Source: Cycas panzhihuaensis
Taxonomy: Eukaryota > Cycadophyta
Direction of reading: 5' to 3'
Assembly: GCA_023213395.1 (NCBI GenBank)
Contig: CM041465.1
Span: 179,311,741 to 179,375,740, forward strand
DNA length: 64,000 nucleotides
In this document: in pieces, positions 34,541 through 45,730 of the stretch
Layout of the letters: every line of letters starts with the position of its first letter
Numbering within the stretch: the first letter of the stretch is position 1
The notes under the pieces: model-generated
Told to the model about the DNA's origin: nothing
The model's input: the letters and a program-made list of their open reading frames with translations, nothing else
Databases searched by the model: none
Program-made: the position numbers and the translations under genes

Positions 34541-35851
34541 TAACTAGTTGCCTATTAAGGTAGCTATAGGGGAAAATCGCCCCTAACCTCACTTGTAAGG
34601 GGCATTCATTGACTAAGTAAAATTATAGTGACAACCCCTATTTATATCTTTTCCTTTGGAAGCTTCACCATGACGTGGAAGCTCCCTTAATACTCTGAAA
34701 TAAGCTTAAACTACTTATCATGAGTTATACTTTTAATTGCTTGTTTATTTCATGTGGGTTGTGTGTGGATAGTGTGTGGGCTAAGATCCATACATAGAGT
34801 CATACGAAGCATGGGAAATAAAGTAAGTGCATGCAAATAAGAAACCAAATATGTAGTCCAAAAGTTGGGGCACTAATTAGTCCCCGTGTTTATACATGTG
34901 TACAAAAAATAATAGTGTATATGTGTGCCTCTAGCACATCTCACTATAGGAAGTTAGAATCCTTTCAGGGATGTACAATCACCCATTGGGATCTGCATAG
35001 CATATATATCCCTAGAGGTCTAAGCTTTCTTAAACAAAATAAGTGGTATAAAATGGAATGTATCATCCCTCTATTCTTCTCAAGGGGTGTCATCTCCTAG
35101 CTGCCCTCTCCTCCTCTCTCAGGTCCGCGTACCTCTGTAGCTCCTCCGAAGTCACTGAGAAACCCTTGCCTCACTCCCTTCATCCTAAGGACCAATCTTG
35201 TCTCTTTAATATTGTGATTTCAGTATGGTTGTGTGAGTCCTCGTAGAGTGAGACACCATCTACTCTATTAGTTATGTATTCATTGATCAAAGATGATCTC
35301 TCTCTCCCTTGATCTTATGGAACCACACCTCCAACACAACCACCTAGATCTCAATCCTTGGAGTCACCTACATAAGGATCACCTCTACTATTGGCTCTCC
35401 TAATTGATTCTTAAACTCCCTCATTTGAGTCCATAGCTACTCTGGGCCCGCCAAACCCCTATCCTGCTCGATTCTGAGCTCATGCACCTTCGCTTCCCAT
35501 ATATCTCTTGCTCTCAAAAATAAAGTGAATGCTGTCATATATAGGAGGATCGACTTAGGCTCTTTGTTGTCTTCGATGGTTGGCTTCCGCTTTGCATATA
35601 CCATAGGGAATATGGCAACCACTACTCTCTTGATGGTCTCCTATGAGATCCCCTCTCTTACCAATCAAGCAAGGTTTATATATTAGTAGGGAAATCAATA
35701 ATGTAATCAAATGATGAAAATACTAAAATGGACTAAAACTTGAAATGGAAGGTCAAAAAAGGGTAGTACCTCTCAAAGTAGCCCCCTCCTAGGGTGGTAT
35801 TACCTCCTAGCCTACCTCCTCTCTAAAGATATCCTCATCTCTAGGAGCCTT
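34541..35851 (+). other. G2 region downstream of RNase H, left of copia F
   Basis: No sense-strand domain is seen. Bases 35100-35640 are richer in G and C and carry an antisense frame listed separately. The rest is AT-rich and featureless. Confidence 0.5.
35100..35640 (-). pseudogene. Unidentified antisense reading frame in G2 3' region
   Basis: Reading leftward, the frame is open at 35437-35622 (starting MVAIFPMVYAKRKPT) and, past stops that look like former Trp/Gln codons, continues to about 35100 with a basic, acidic-patched sequence including LRARDIWEAKVHELR. I do not recognise it. Its length, mixed composition and position between pol and 3' LTR fit the antisense ORF described in some Tat-type elements, and G1 shows a faint counterpart. 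It could equally be a captured gene fragment. Confidence 0.35.
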
Positions 35852-36235
35852 TGAGAAAATAGTAGGATCTAAATACATATTTCTTAATTCAAGTATAATA
35901 ATCAAAATATTGACAAATATTCAATAAATCAAGAAAATAAGTAAGACATATAATCATGCAATGGTACAAGTGAATTCAACACACCTTAAGCTCTTTCTCA
36001 GGTAGAGCTTCTGCATTAATCAAAATCCAATGTGTAGTACAAAGGTGTGGGGCAATATTTATAGCCATCTACCAAGATTACAAGGCATTGGGATATGCCA
36101 ACTTAATAGAACAAGAGGTGGACCTGACCTCACTATTCAATATGATTTAATTATATAAAAGGGCCCGTTAATATATTATAATCATGAATTTACATAAATA
36201 AGAAGAAATGGAGGAGATATTATAATGTTTTAACA
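35852..36235 (-). repeat. Copia F 3' LTR
   Basis: On the element's strand it begins TGTTAAAACATT right after a purine tract and probably ends TTTTCTCA at 35852. A TATA-like CTATAAATATTG lies at about 36053-36064. The left edge is inferred from the CA terminus only, because no second LTR exists to align. Confidence 0.6.
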
Positions 36236-36246
36236 CCCTCCCTTAA
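36236..36246 (-). promoter_or_regulatory. Copia F polypurine tract
   Basis: CCCTCCCTTAA on the plus strand is TTAAGGGAGGG on the element's strand, placed exactly against the LTR start. It would prime plus-strand DNA synthesis. Confidence 0.75.
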
Positions 36247-37690
36247 TAGCAACTTCATTTCTTTGAATGCTGAGGTCAAATCTAAACTGTTCAAACTTTG
36301 GTTTACCAACTGCTTTAGTAAAGATGTCTGCAACCTGGTCTTTAGTAGGATGATAGGCGAGATCCACTTCTCTGTTTCGACATGCTCATGGATGAAGTGA
36401 TGATGGACCTCAATGTGCTTGGTTCTAGCATGGAATATAGGATTCTTTATCATCTTTAACACACTTTGATTGTTACATTATAGGATGGTTGGTGAAGTCT
36501 GTTGAAGTCCAAGCTCAGCGAGAATCCTTTTGAGCTAAATCAACTCAGTTGTAGCATGGATAATTAATTTATATTATGCTTCAGTGGAGGAAAGGGCAAT
36601 AATAGGTTTCTTTTTATAGCTCCATGAGATTATAGATGAGTTCATATTAAAACAATAACCTAAAGTTGAATGATATGTATCCTGGCAACCAGCCCAATCA
36701 ACATCTGTATGTCCCTTTAGAATAGGTGGTTCGGTCTTATTGTACTTAAGGCCAAACTGATGAGTACCATGAATATATTTGATTATCCTAGTGGCTACTT
36801 TCCAATGAGATGCTTTAGGCTGTGACATATATCTAGAGTAGATCCCTTCTGCATATGAGATATCTGGGCAAGTATGAGTGAGATAGATAAGACTCCCAAC
36901 TAACTACTAGTATAAAGTGGGATCAAAAGGTTTTCCTTGTTCATCTAGGTTTAACTTGGTTCCTGTCTCCATAGGAATGAATGTTTGCATTTAGTGATCC
37001 TAAATTTTTCTAAAAGTTCATTAGAATACTTGGTTTGAGTCAGGAAGATTTGTCTTGGTTCTTGCCAAACTTCAATTCCAAGGAAGTAATGAAATAGGCC
37101 AAGGCTAGTCATCTCAAAATTACTCTTTAACTCTGATTGGAACCAAGAAATTCCATCTGTATTATTGCCAGTGATAGCAAGATCATCTATATAAAGTACA
37201 ATAATGGTGATCAAATTATCTCTAACCTAAATATAGAGATTAAGGTTAGGGGGTGAATGATTAAATCCATGTTGAGTGAGAAATGCATCTATCTTTACAT
37301 ACCAGGCATATGGTACTTGCTTGAGTCTATAAAAGGTATTTTTTGAGTCTACAAACTAGGTGTTCTTATCCTGGAATAGTATAGCCTAGGGGTTATTTCA
37401 AGAAAACCTCTTCTTTGAGCTCTTCGTTGAGGAAAGCACTCTTCACATCCATCTGGTAGACATGCCATCCAAATTAGGCTGCTAGGGACATAACCAAATA
37501 CAATGTGGTCATGTTAGCTATTGGTGCAAAGGTCTCATCATAGTCAATCCCCTGCCATTGTTTGAAACCTCTTGCAACAAAGTGAGCTTTGTGATGATCT
37601 ATGGTACCATTTACATAGAACTTTATCTTATATAACCATCTACAGTCAATTACTTTCTTCCTAGGTGGCAATTTAGTCATCTTCTAAGTG
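36247..37690 (-). pseudogene. Copia F reverse transcriptase and RNase H
   Basis: Reading leftward: KVIDCRWLYKIKFYVNG and HFVARGFKQWQGIDYDETF (37474-37680) open the RT. IIVLYIDDLAITG near 37180 holds the catalytic pair as YIDD. SLGLFHYFLGIEVW is the thumb block. RNase H shows RIIKYIHGTHQFGLKY, DVDWAGCQDTYHSTLG and ALSSTEA (36574-36828). The C-terminal segment (36220-36462) keeps the HHFIHEHVET-type end. Few stops occur, so this is one of the better preserved pol genes here. Confidence 0.85.
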
Positions 37691-38990
37691 TCATTTTTTA
37701 AGATATAATTCATCTTCATCCATAACTACTTTCCACGTTTGGTCTTTGATTGCCTCCTCAAATGTGGAAGGTTCAAGAGTTTCAAGGATATGTTCCATGA
37801 GGGCAAACTTTACAAAGTCTCTCATCTTAGAAGGCCTCTTTACAGCTATGGGAGGAGGAGGAGCATCCTTAAAAAGTTGTTGTACCCACTTAGGAGGTGG
37901 CTGAAAGCTGGTGGCTTTGACCTGAAGGTCATCAATTGAAATAGGAGGTAAATTTATACTTACTTGAGTGGATGATAAAGAAGTTATTAGAATTAATGAT
38001 GGACTAGGAGTGTAGGAGTAAGCTAGTACAAGTGGCTTCAAAGTTTATCCAAGGGTCACTTGTGTCACACCAATTTCATCTTCTACTATAATCTGATGTG
38101 GAGGAGGTGTTAATACAGATGGTTCTTTTGCAAAGATTACATCCCCTGTTATATAAGTTTGGTTACCAACTATGTCAAAGACTTTATAGGCTTTAGAACT
38201 AGGTACATAGCCAAGGAAAATACACTTAAGGCTCTTGTCATCAAGTTTCTTCCTGTTATTCTTTGGGACATGTTTATATACAGTGCATCCAAAGATCCTT
38301 AGGTGAGCTATAGATGGTTTCTGACTTGACCAAGCTTCTTTGGGAGTAATGTTCCTAACCACAACTATGGGACTTATGCTGGTTAGGTAAGTAATTGTGG
38401 CAATGGCATCAGCCCAAAATCTAGTGGTAAGGTTAGCCGCACTAAGCATGGCTTTTCCTTTATTAATCAAAGTATGATTCATCCTTTTAGCCACACCATT
38501 CTACTGAGGTATAGGAGGAGTAGAAAGTTGACATTGGATGCTATATTCTTTGCAAAAGTTATTGAACTAATTTAAAATGTACTCACCACCATTATTAGGT
38601 CTAAGGGTCTTGATTCTCATTCTGCTTTCATTTTTAGTAGTAGCTTTGAACTCTTTAAATTTGTCTAGGGCTTGATATTTATTTCTCAAGAAGTAGACCC
38701 ATACTTTCCTTGAGAATTCATCTATGAAGGTAATGAAATACCAACTACCATTGAGAGATTGGTGGGTATAGGCCCACAAATATTAGGATGTACCAACTCT
38801 AATGGTTGTGAAGCTCCCCAAGCATTCTTGAAAGATAATTTTTATTTTTGCTACTTTCCCTTTAGGCATACCTTACATACGTTCCGATATCTCTTGATTT
38901 TAAGTAGATCATATACCATTTTGAGCCTAGAGATGAGATTCAAGCTTTGCATATTTAAATGACCTAAGCATTGATGCCATATATGGTCTT
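37691..38990 (-). pseudogene. Copia F integrase and linker
   Basis: The core is open at 38567-38779 (FITFIDEFSRKVWVYFL, first Asp kept; LRPNNGGEY, second Asp changed to Asn) and at 38045-38494 (MAKRMNHTLINKGKAML, where the third catalytic residue region lies, then IFLGYVPSSKAYKVF). The pre-integrase zinc block IWHQCLGHLNMQSLNL and VCKVCLKGK lies at 38851-38990. Bases 37691-38041 are a Pro/Ser-rich linker to RT. Confidence 0.85.
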
Positions 38991-39560
38991 TGGATCTATT
39001 TGTGGTCACTTCATCCTTTGAGTGGGAGCATTCTCCCGGTTCATGTATGTAAGAGGACTCTTTCTCAATTATACCTTTCTTATCACATTGAGTTGTGTTA
39101 GCCATTGAGTAGGATTCATGTTGAGGAGTAGTGGTAAGAGGGACTCCATCTAGTCTGTATAAGCCACTATCTTCATGTCCTATGGCCACAAGTTTACCTA
39201 TAGTATGGTTTATAATTATACAAATGCCCTGGCTAAGGAGGACATCTAAATTCTATTTATCCATTTGACTGATAGAAAGTAGGTTCATCTTTATATCAGG
39301 TACAAGGAACACATTACTAATGTGGTATATAATGTTGGAGTCCTTCAATGCGATTGGTGCCTTACCAATTTTGGTTACATTGTAAGTCATGTTATCCCTA
39401 AATGTGACTATTTGAGTGTTGATTAGTTGGGGCTCTTCCAACATTTTCTTAAAACCTATCATATGTATTATTGCACCAGAATCAAGAAGCCATGTGATCT
39501 CATCAAGCTAGGAGGACAATGCTATAAAAAATAGGTTATAGGAGGAGGAGTCTTGACCAT
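38991..39560 (-). pseudogene. Copia F protease
   Basis: ITWLLDSGAIIHMIGFKKML near 39450-39510 keeps the active site Asp-Ser-Gly intact. YHISNVFLVPDIKMNLLSIS (39253-39462) is the 'LkdVLyvP.lk.NLlSi' block that ends the domain. No active-site lesion is visible. Confidence 0.82.
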
Positions 39561-40885
39561 CTTCCATACTGCCACCTTGTTGTTGATTGTATTATTGGTT
39601 CCTTTGATTCTTATTTAAGAGTCGTTGCTTATGTTGTGATCTTTGACCTTGTGTGGGCCTTATATTCTAATTCTACTGATAGAATTGGCCTTGAGGTTGA
39701 TATGATGGCCCCCCTTGTGGGTGGAAAGAGCCTCCTTATTGTTGAACTAGACCACCATGTTAATAATAAGGGCCTCCTTGTTGTGGAAATGGGGCTCCTT
39801 GAGGAGGGCTCTCCTTATTGATAAGAAGCTCCTTATCTTTGTTGATTATAATTAGGTCCATCTTGATGGTATAAAGGTGCTCCTTATTCATAATTGAGGG
39901 ATGGTTATTGATAGACTAGCCCATATGCTTGGCTCTCTTGGTTTTGTAAGAGTTATAAATCAACTCGTCTTCTTCTGCATTCAACATCTAGGTGTCTAGA
40001 TTTTCCATAGTAGAGATAGGTTATATTTTATTTACCCTACTGATTCTTTTGAGACTTTCCCTATAGTTGATGCTATAATTTTTGAAGTTGTTGATTTGGA
40101 TAGGAGGAGGAGGAGGTGCCAATAAGATACTACTAGGTTGGTTGATGATATAACTCTTGTGATATAGAAAGAGAGTCCAAGATTTAAACTAGATCTTGTT
40201 GCTGACTACGCTGTTGGGATGCTCTATTAACAGTCTTACTATTTTCTAAGTTTTGGACTACAAAGGCAAGAGCTGAGTCAGATGTTGATGTCACCCCTAG
40301 TCGATTGAGAATATTTTTCTCTCGAAGCAAGAGCCCCTCAAAGGTTATAAAGTCCATCTTAGAGTAATTTTTGTGTAACTTAGAGACAAAGGAGTTGTAT
40401 TTAATGGGTAAAATGTTAATACTACTTGAGATAAGATTATAGTCAGAAGGTAGCTCACTGAGGATAATCAATTGGTTTCTAATAGTTTTGGTTTTGATCA
40501 AATGATTTATAATGTTTCTAACAAAAGGCATGGAAAATAGGTGAGCCTTAAAGGTAAGAGACCTAGATTCATCTTTTCTCTCATAGAGTTAACAAAGTAT
40601 GGTCCAAGCTTCATTTGAGCATTGTGCTATTTCAATATTTTGATCCACTTGGTCTTCAACCGCCAAGTGGAGGAAGGATAGTGCTATGTTATCCTTAGCT
40701 TTGGGTGGAATACTTTTAGTAGGATCATTAGGATCTTGAGTGGGCTTAGGCATGGGTATGTCCCCATTGACATAGGCCCAATATTCATTCATGATAAGCA
40801 AGTTTTTGACTTATTTTTTCCAAGGTATAAAGTTATTAATACTGTTGAGTTTGATGTTGTTGGAAAGAAGCATTTGTAATGCCAT
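39561..40885 (-). pseudogene. Copia F gag
   Basis: The start codon is taken at 40885, giving MALQMLLSNNIKLNSINNF and a W-containing block, then MNEYWAYVNGDIPMP (40589-40801), AIAQCSNEAWTIL-like text and IINHLIKTKTIRNQLIILSE (40184-40531). This is the UBN2-type copia capsid. The C-terminal 600 bases are Gln/Gly/Pro-rich without a clear zinc knuckle. A short stop-bearing gap near 40560 splits the frame. Confidence 0.75.
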
Positions 40886-40888
40886 GTT

Positions 40889-40911
40889 TGATTTTTTTTT
40901 TTTTTTTTTTG
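40889..40911. repeat. Poly(T) run beside copia F gag start
   Basis: A run of about 22 T lies four bases upstream (element strand: A run) of the F gag start. It marks the last point where F can be recognised. Confidence 0.85.
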
Positions 40912-43229
40912 TGTTTGATGCTTTTAAATTTTTATGTGATGAGATACTAATCTACCTAAGTGGCTTATAATCTAAGATTGTAACGCAAAGGGTCTCTAAG
41001 AAAGCTCTCAATTACTATCTTGCCTAATGGCACCTACCCACAAGTGCAAACCAAGGACCTGATATACTGGTATGTGAGCTTAAGGGCTCAATATACCTCA
41101 GTATGTGGGCTTCTAAGAAGGTCCTAATACCCCCTTGATTTGTTTTCTCACCTGCATTGGTCTTATGCCAAATGATAGATCTAGCGGTGAGAACTTACTA
41201 ACCAAGGCACTCACCCCCTAGGTCTAGCCTGATCTCCAAATTCCAAAAGATAGTGTCTCCTCCTCAACCTTCCACCAATTACACCTTATAGCCAATGATA
41301 TTCCTCATCTAATATGAGTAGGCCAAGGGCATGTGCATGGTGGTAACTTCAGGGGTTCTAACCATTCCCCTTACAAGGCTGGAAATAGGGGTTCAAATTG
41401 GGAGTTATATTTTTAATGTGAAAAATTAATTTTTTTAAGTGAGTTTCTTACACATAAGAGGTTCTTTTTAATTCAATCAATGAAATAAAAATAAATAAAG
41501 TAAATTAAAATGATAAGGTTAGGTTTAGAATGCTCTTGATGGGCCAAGCTTTAAGAGTTAATAACTACACATGAGACATCACCCAAGAGGGGTAATCTCT
41601 TGGTATTATCCTAATGCGTGACTATATTAACCAAGAGGGCCTAATCTAAGGCATACTACCTTGATGTCATAATCCTTATGCCTTGATGTCATAATCCTCA
41701 ATAGCTTGCACCTTTGTAATATCTCATTATCCTGAGATATCATCATCTTCATGAGCCTAAGCATGGGCGATCCTAGGTTTTCATGGTTTTCCACCATGAG
41801 GACAGCTTGAAACATCTAATTTATCTAAATTCAGTTATCTATGAGATAATAAAAGCTTATCTAAACCAAACCATCAAAGTTTCCAAAACAAAAATCTTTA
41901 TTTTTCGTGTTCTACCCTTGTACTATAGAGAAATTTATGGTATTACATATAAATATATGGTATCGATATTTGTCTCATGGCTCAGTATTGCATTAGCATC
42001 TATGGTGCTATGGTAATATTTATAGTACCATAAATGATACTATGATATGTTTAAAATCTTCCCTAAAACTAGAAAAAACCCTAAATAACCTCCCTTCCAA
42101 GACCAAAGGGATGGTCCTTTATTACTAGGGCACTCAAATGCCCCGGTCTAACCCCAAGTGGAGCCTAAATAGGTCCCATTTAGTGTCTATTACCTAAAAT
42201 GGGCATTGGTCCTGTATAAATCCTATGTTAGCAAAAAATAATAAATGGAGTAACTAAGGGCTAGATCCACTTATCGAGTCAGCTTGTACCACCACCATCC
42301 CATCGTAATGATCTTAGTGACTCCCTCCATTCGCTAATCTAGTGGTTGGATCTCCTTCAATGAGCTCATAAACATGGAAGAAAATAAAAGAGTAGAGGTA
42401 ATTTTCTAGAATTTCTACGGGAAACTATAAAAATAAAACTTACCAACCCATTTATATAAGGCCCTATTCTACAAGTTCCTCATGGCCTTCACACTCTATC
42501 TATTCTAATGTTAGCATTAGATTCATGGTTTAAGCATCATCTCTTTTCTCTTAAGGGTCATATCCCTTTTTGGCCTCTAGGCCTTTATTTTCTTACCTTT
42601 TTTATGCATAATTTTTATGCCTTCTTTTCCTTGGGCTACCTTTTTGCTCTTAGTGCACTCGTTCTAGACTCTATAAATGTTTATAGTCACTAAAATTACA
42701 TGGAAGTATTAATTCCCATTTTTGAGTTAGATTGGGCTTTATCTAGCCTTCTTTTTACCTCTAAATTTTGGCCATTGATGAGGCTAAACTATAGTGACCA
42801 CACCTCTTTTATTTTTTATTGAGGCTTTCTTTCTTGAGTACTCTTTCAACATCCCCCTTGTCTGCTTAAGGAGCCTATGGGCTTCTAAGCCCACTTTTTT
42901 TCAACTGTCGAGCCCCTCTTCTTGGGCCATGTCACCCATTTTATTAGCTTGCTACTAAGGAAACCCCTTGGTTTTGGCCTCTTTCTTTAGATATGATTTG
43001 GGTGGTGTAGCTATTGGCCTAGCTTTTATTACTGATGTTGACCCATCCTCATCTCCCCTTAACTTATGCACCTTTGACTATCTAGTAATGAGGTATCACT
43101 ATGGCAAACATCATAACTTATCATACACACGCACACTTGTTTGTAGCTTACATCTCACATCAATTGTGTTAGCAATATTTACCATCTTCTAAGCTTTGGA
43201 TTGAAGAGGTTCTATTGCCAAGGGGGCAT
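40912..43229 (+). other. G2 3' region right of copia F
   Basis: No protein domain is seen in these 2.3 kb. A near-perfect 25-base direct repeat containing CTTGATGTCATAATCCT occurs near 41665-41700. CTATGG/ATGGTA motifs like those of the LTR hairpin cluster at about 41930-42050. The end AAGGGGGCATT at about 43220-43230 is a polypurine tract against the 3' LTR. Some of the left part may be the missing end of F. Confidence 0.5.
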
Positions 43230-45725
43230 TATTTCCTGGCTTCCATGAATGGCATCGACACGGTGACACAGGTAAGTAGGTATGCATCTTCATCTTTATA
43301 ACATTGCTTATATTATTTTTACAATATATATTTTGTTGGTTATTAGATACCTACCTTCTTATATATTTGGCTTGCTTGAGTCTGCCTTTTTTCTAATGAT
43401 GACTAAGACTTTAGTCTAATGGCCTTAGAGCCCACCACTGACTAAATAGTTAGAAGAGAGGACCCCTCCATGACCTTGTAACTCACCTTTTAAACTTATC
43501 CTCATTTTTTTGGCCCCATTTTCCCTTCCCACCCATTGATCACCTATCATTTTAGACCTTGGAGTCTATTTCTAGGAGTTAGAGTGGACTTAGGATAGGT
43601 TTTTGGCTTTCGTTTTCCTTTTTGTTATCATCTTGTAACCATTTTCACTATAGATAGTGGTACTATAGATAAATCTATGGTACCATGGCCAAATCTATGG
43701 TACTATAACTTTGGCAGTGGTATGACTGTTTAGTGACATAACTACATCTATAATGGCCAAACAACTTTTTTATCACCTTATTTAGTGGGATTGCTATGCC
43801 ATATCAGCTTAGAGTAGCTCACTACACCCTTGGGAACTCCTATTAGACCTCAAAACCATTTTCTTTTACTCAAATTTTGTTAAGATTTGAGCTTCTCTTT
43901 TGGTTCTAACCTTGGTTTTAGGTGGTGGTTTCTTTACCTTGTGGTTATGAAACCACCACCCCCTCACCTTATCTTTTTTAGTAAAATCCCTCTCATTTGA
44001 GGGTAAGGGGGACATCTTCCACTCTTCTTATGATACTAAAATACTGTCAAAATTCAACTATGACTTTCATTCCTCTTCAATGTAACTTACATACTTCTCA
44101 ACATCAATGAGTGACTTTGGAAGACCTTTCTCAAGGGCTATAAGGAAGCTTTAGAGAGCCATTCATCAAGTGGTAAGTGGTTTTACACCTCTCTTTATTA
44201 GCTTGGGCAACTCCCTTCACCTTGGTTGGCTTGTTGTGAGGCCCCTCCCCCCCTTCTCTTATATTTTTTGGCATGTTGCATGAGTAGGATTATTGGATTT
44301 TGGTAGTTTTATTAGTGTCTTAGATTATAAAAGGTAGGGTTAGAGCTTACATCCTCCCCTTCCTTCATATTTTTATCTTGCTACCAAGTTTCAAGGTTCT
44401 GGTTGAGGGGTTTCTCCTAGTACAACTAGGGAAACCTTTCATGACTGGGAGTGGGGGGAGGGGAGGGCGTGCCATTCCAAGGCACTCCTCTCCTCTCTTA
44501 TTTTATGTTGATGTTATTGCTATTTTGATAATTGATATATTTCATGCTTATATTGGTTTACTTGCATAAGATAGATTTTAGAGGATTATTACAATATCTT
44601 TCTTTCTTAAGCAATAACTTGTAGGGACAAGAAAGGAAGTAGTCCCTCTTGCACAAACCTAAGGTTTTGGAGTTCAAAGACATCCCCAACATGGTAAGCA
44701 TCATGTTTTGGTTTCTTCTTGTTTCATTTCTTTTCTATTTCCTTTCCTTTTAGCATTCTTTTATTTCTTTTCATTTGGGGTGGGTAAATGGAGCCCCCAT
44801 AGTTCCTTGTACAATAAGGGAGTTTCCAAAAGAAGACAAGGGATACCAAAGGAATATTAAGAGATGAAACATCATCAACTACCATTGGACTGGGTGCACA
44901 TCCTCTAAACCCTACTCTCCCTTATTACATTTATTTCACACTTTATTAATATTCCTATTCTTTACTCCCCATTATAATAATTCTTTCCCCTTTTATCTTT
45001 GTTATTTTTTTTCCACATAAAAGGAACAAATAAGATAAGGGAAGGCTTTGGGTTAAGGATTAAGATTTATTTATTAAAAGATAATTTATTTTTTCTTTTG
45101 GGTTGAAAGAAAGGATTTATAATAGAGTAGAGTTACACACAAAAGGTACTCCTTACCTTACCCCCATTTTACTCTTTTTTTATTACATTATGTTATAGTT
45201 TTGTTTCATAACAAGAATATAGAGGAATAAAGAGAGTAAAAGTGGATGAGAGTGAGGACCATCTTTTGATTGGTTTCTTTCTTCTTTATTTATTTCTTCT
45301 CTCATTTACTTCCACAATCTCTTTACTATCTCTCCTTTAGTCACACTCATTTTATTTGATCTCATACCTAAACCCTACACTTGCCATTCAACTAAGTGAG
45401 CTCATCCCACTTGGCCCCTTCATTTCTTCTACTTCTCTCTCTTCTTTCATATCACATTGGTCCCTCTCAAAGGGAACTTAGCTAACTATGGTGTGAAAGA
45501 GAAGGAGTGCATCACAATACCATACCTCCATTTCTTTTCCTCTTAAAACCCTAGTTGCAAGGAGGAGGACTACTCCTATGCATTCTAGATCTACACTCAC
45601 TAGGTGCATGAGTGCCCTACATGGGCTGCTTAAGACCCATTTATGCCTCCCTTTAGGTCACACACCCTAGGTCTAGCCCCATTATATATACGTTGTCTTA
45701 GGTACCCCCAGTAGGACTAATCTCA
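43230..45725 (+). repeat. G2 3' LTR
   Basis: It aligns with 27649-30121 end to end, starts TATTTCCTGG after the polypurine tract and ends AATCTCA. The shared G-rich tract lies at 44447-44467. CCATC follows as the right target duplication. Confidence 0.85.
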
Positions 45726-45730
45726 CCATC

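Larger units (their letters stand above)
35852..40900 (-). mobile_element. F: Ty1/copia element lacking a detectable 5' LTR
   Basis: A 3' LTR (35852-36235), polypurine-tract complement and a long minus-strand gag-protease-integrase-RT-RNase H run define a copia element inside G2. Gag begins at about 40885. To its right I find no primer-binding site and no match to the 3' LTR, only a T run at 40889-40911. The 5' end is therefore truncated or replaced, and the right boundary is uncertain. No target duplication could be assigned. Confidence 0.75.
27649..45725 (+). mobile_element. G2: large gypsy-type element with gag, protease and RNase H only
   Basis: LTRs of about 2.48 kb (27649-30121 and 43230-45725) are flanked by ctatc (27644-27648) and ccatc (45726-45730), a target duplication with one C/T difference. 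After removing copia F the element is about 13 kb. Plus-strand coding gives gag, aspartic protease and a complete RNase H-like domain, with no RT or integrase. Gag and protease match G1 closely in layout and motifs, so both belong to one family or sister families. G2 is heavily depleted of CpG. Confidence 0.83.

Noticed and set aside
35852-36235. Solo LTR unrelated to copia F
   Set aside because: The polypurine-tract complement and the end of F's RNase H lie directly beside it, so it is F's 3' LTR.
42490-43200. Open plus-strand stretches looking like a membrane protein
   Set aside because: The hydrophobic text comes from T-rich DNA (Phe/Leu codons) near the G2 3' LTR. There is no start context, homology or conserved motif.
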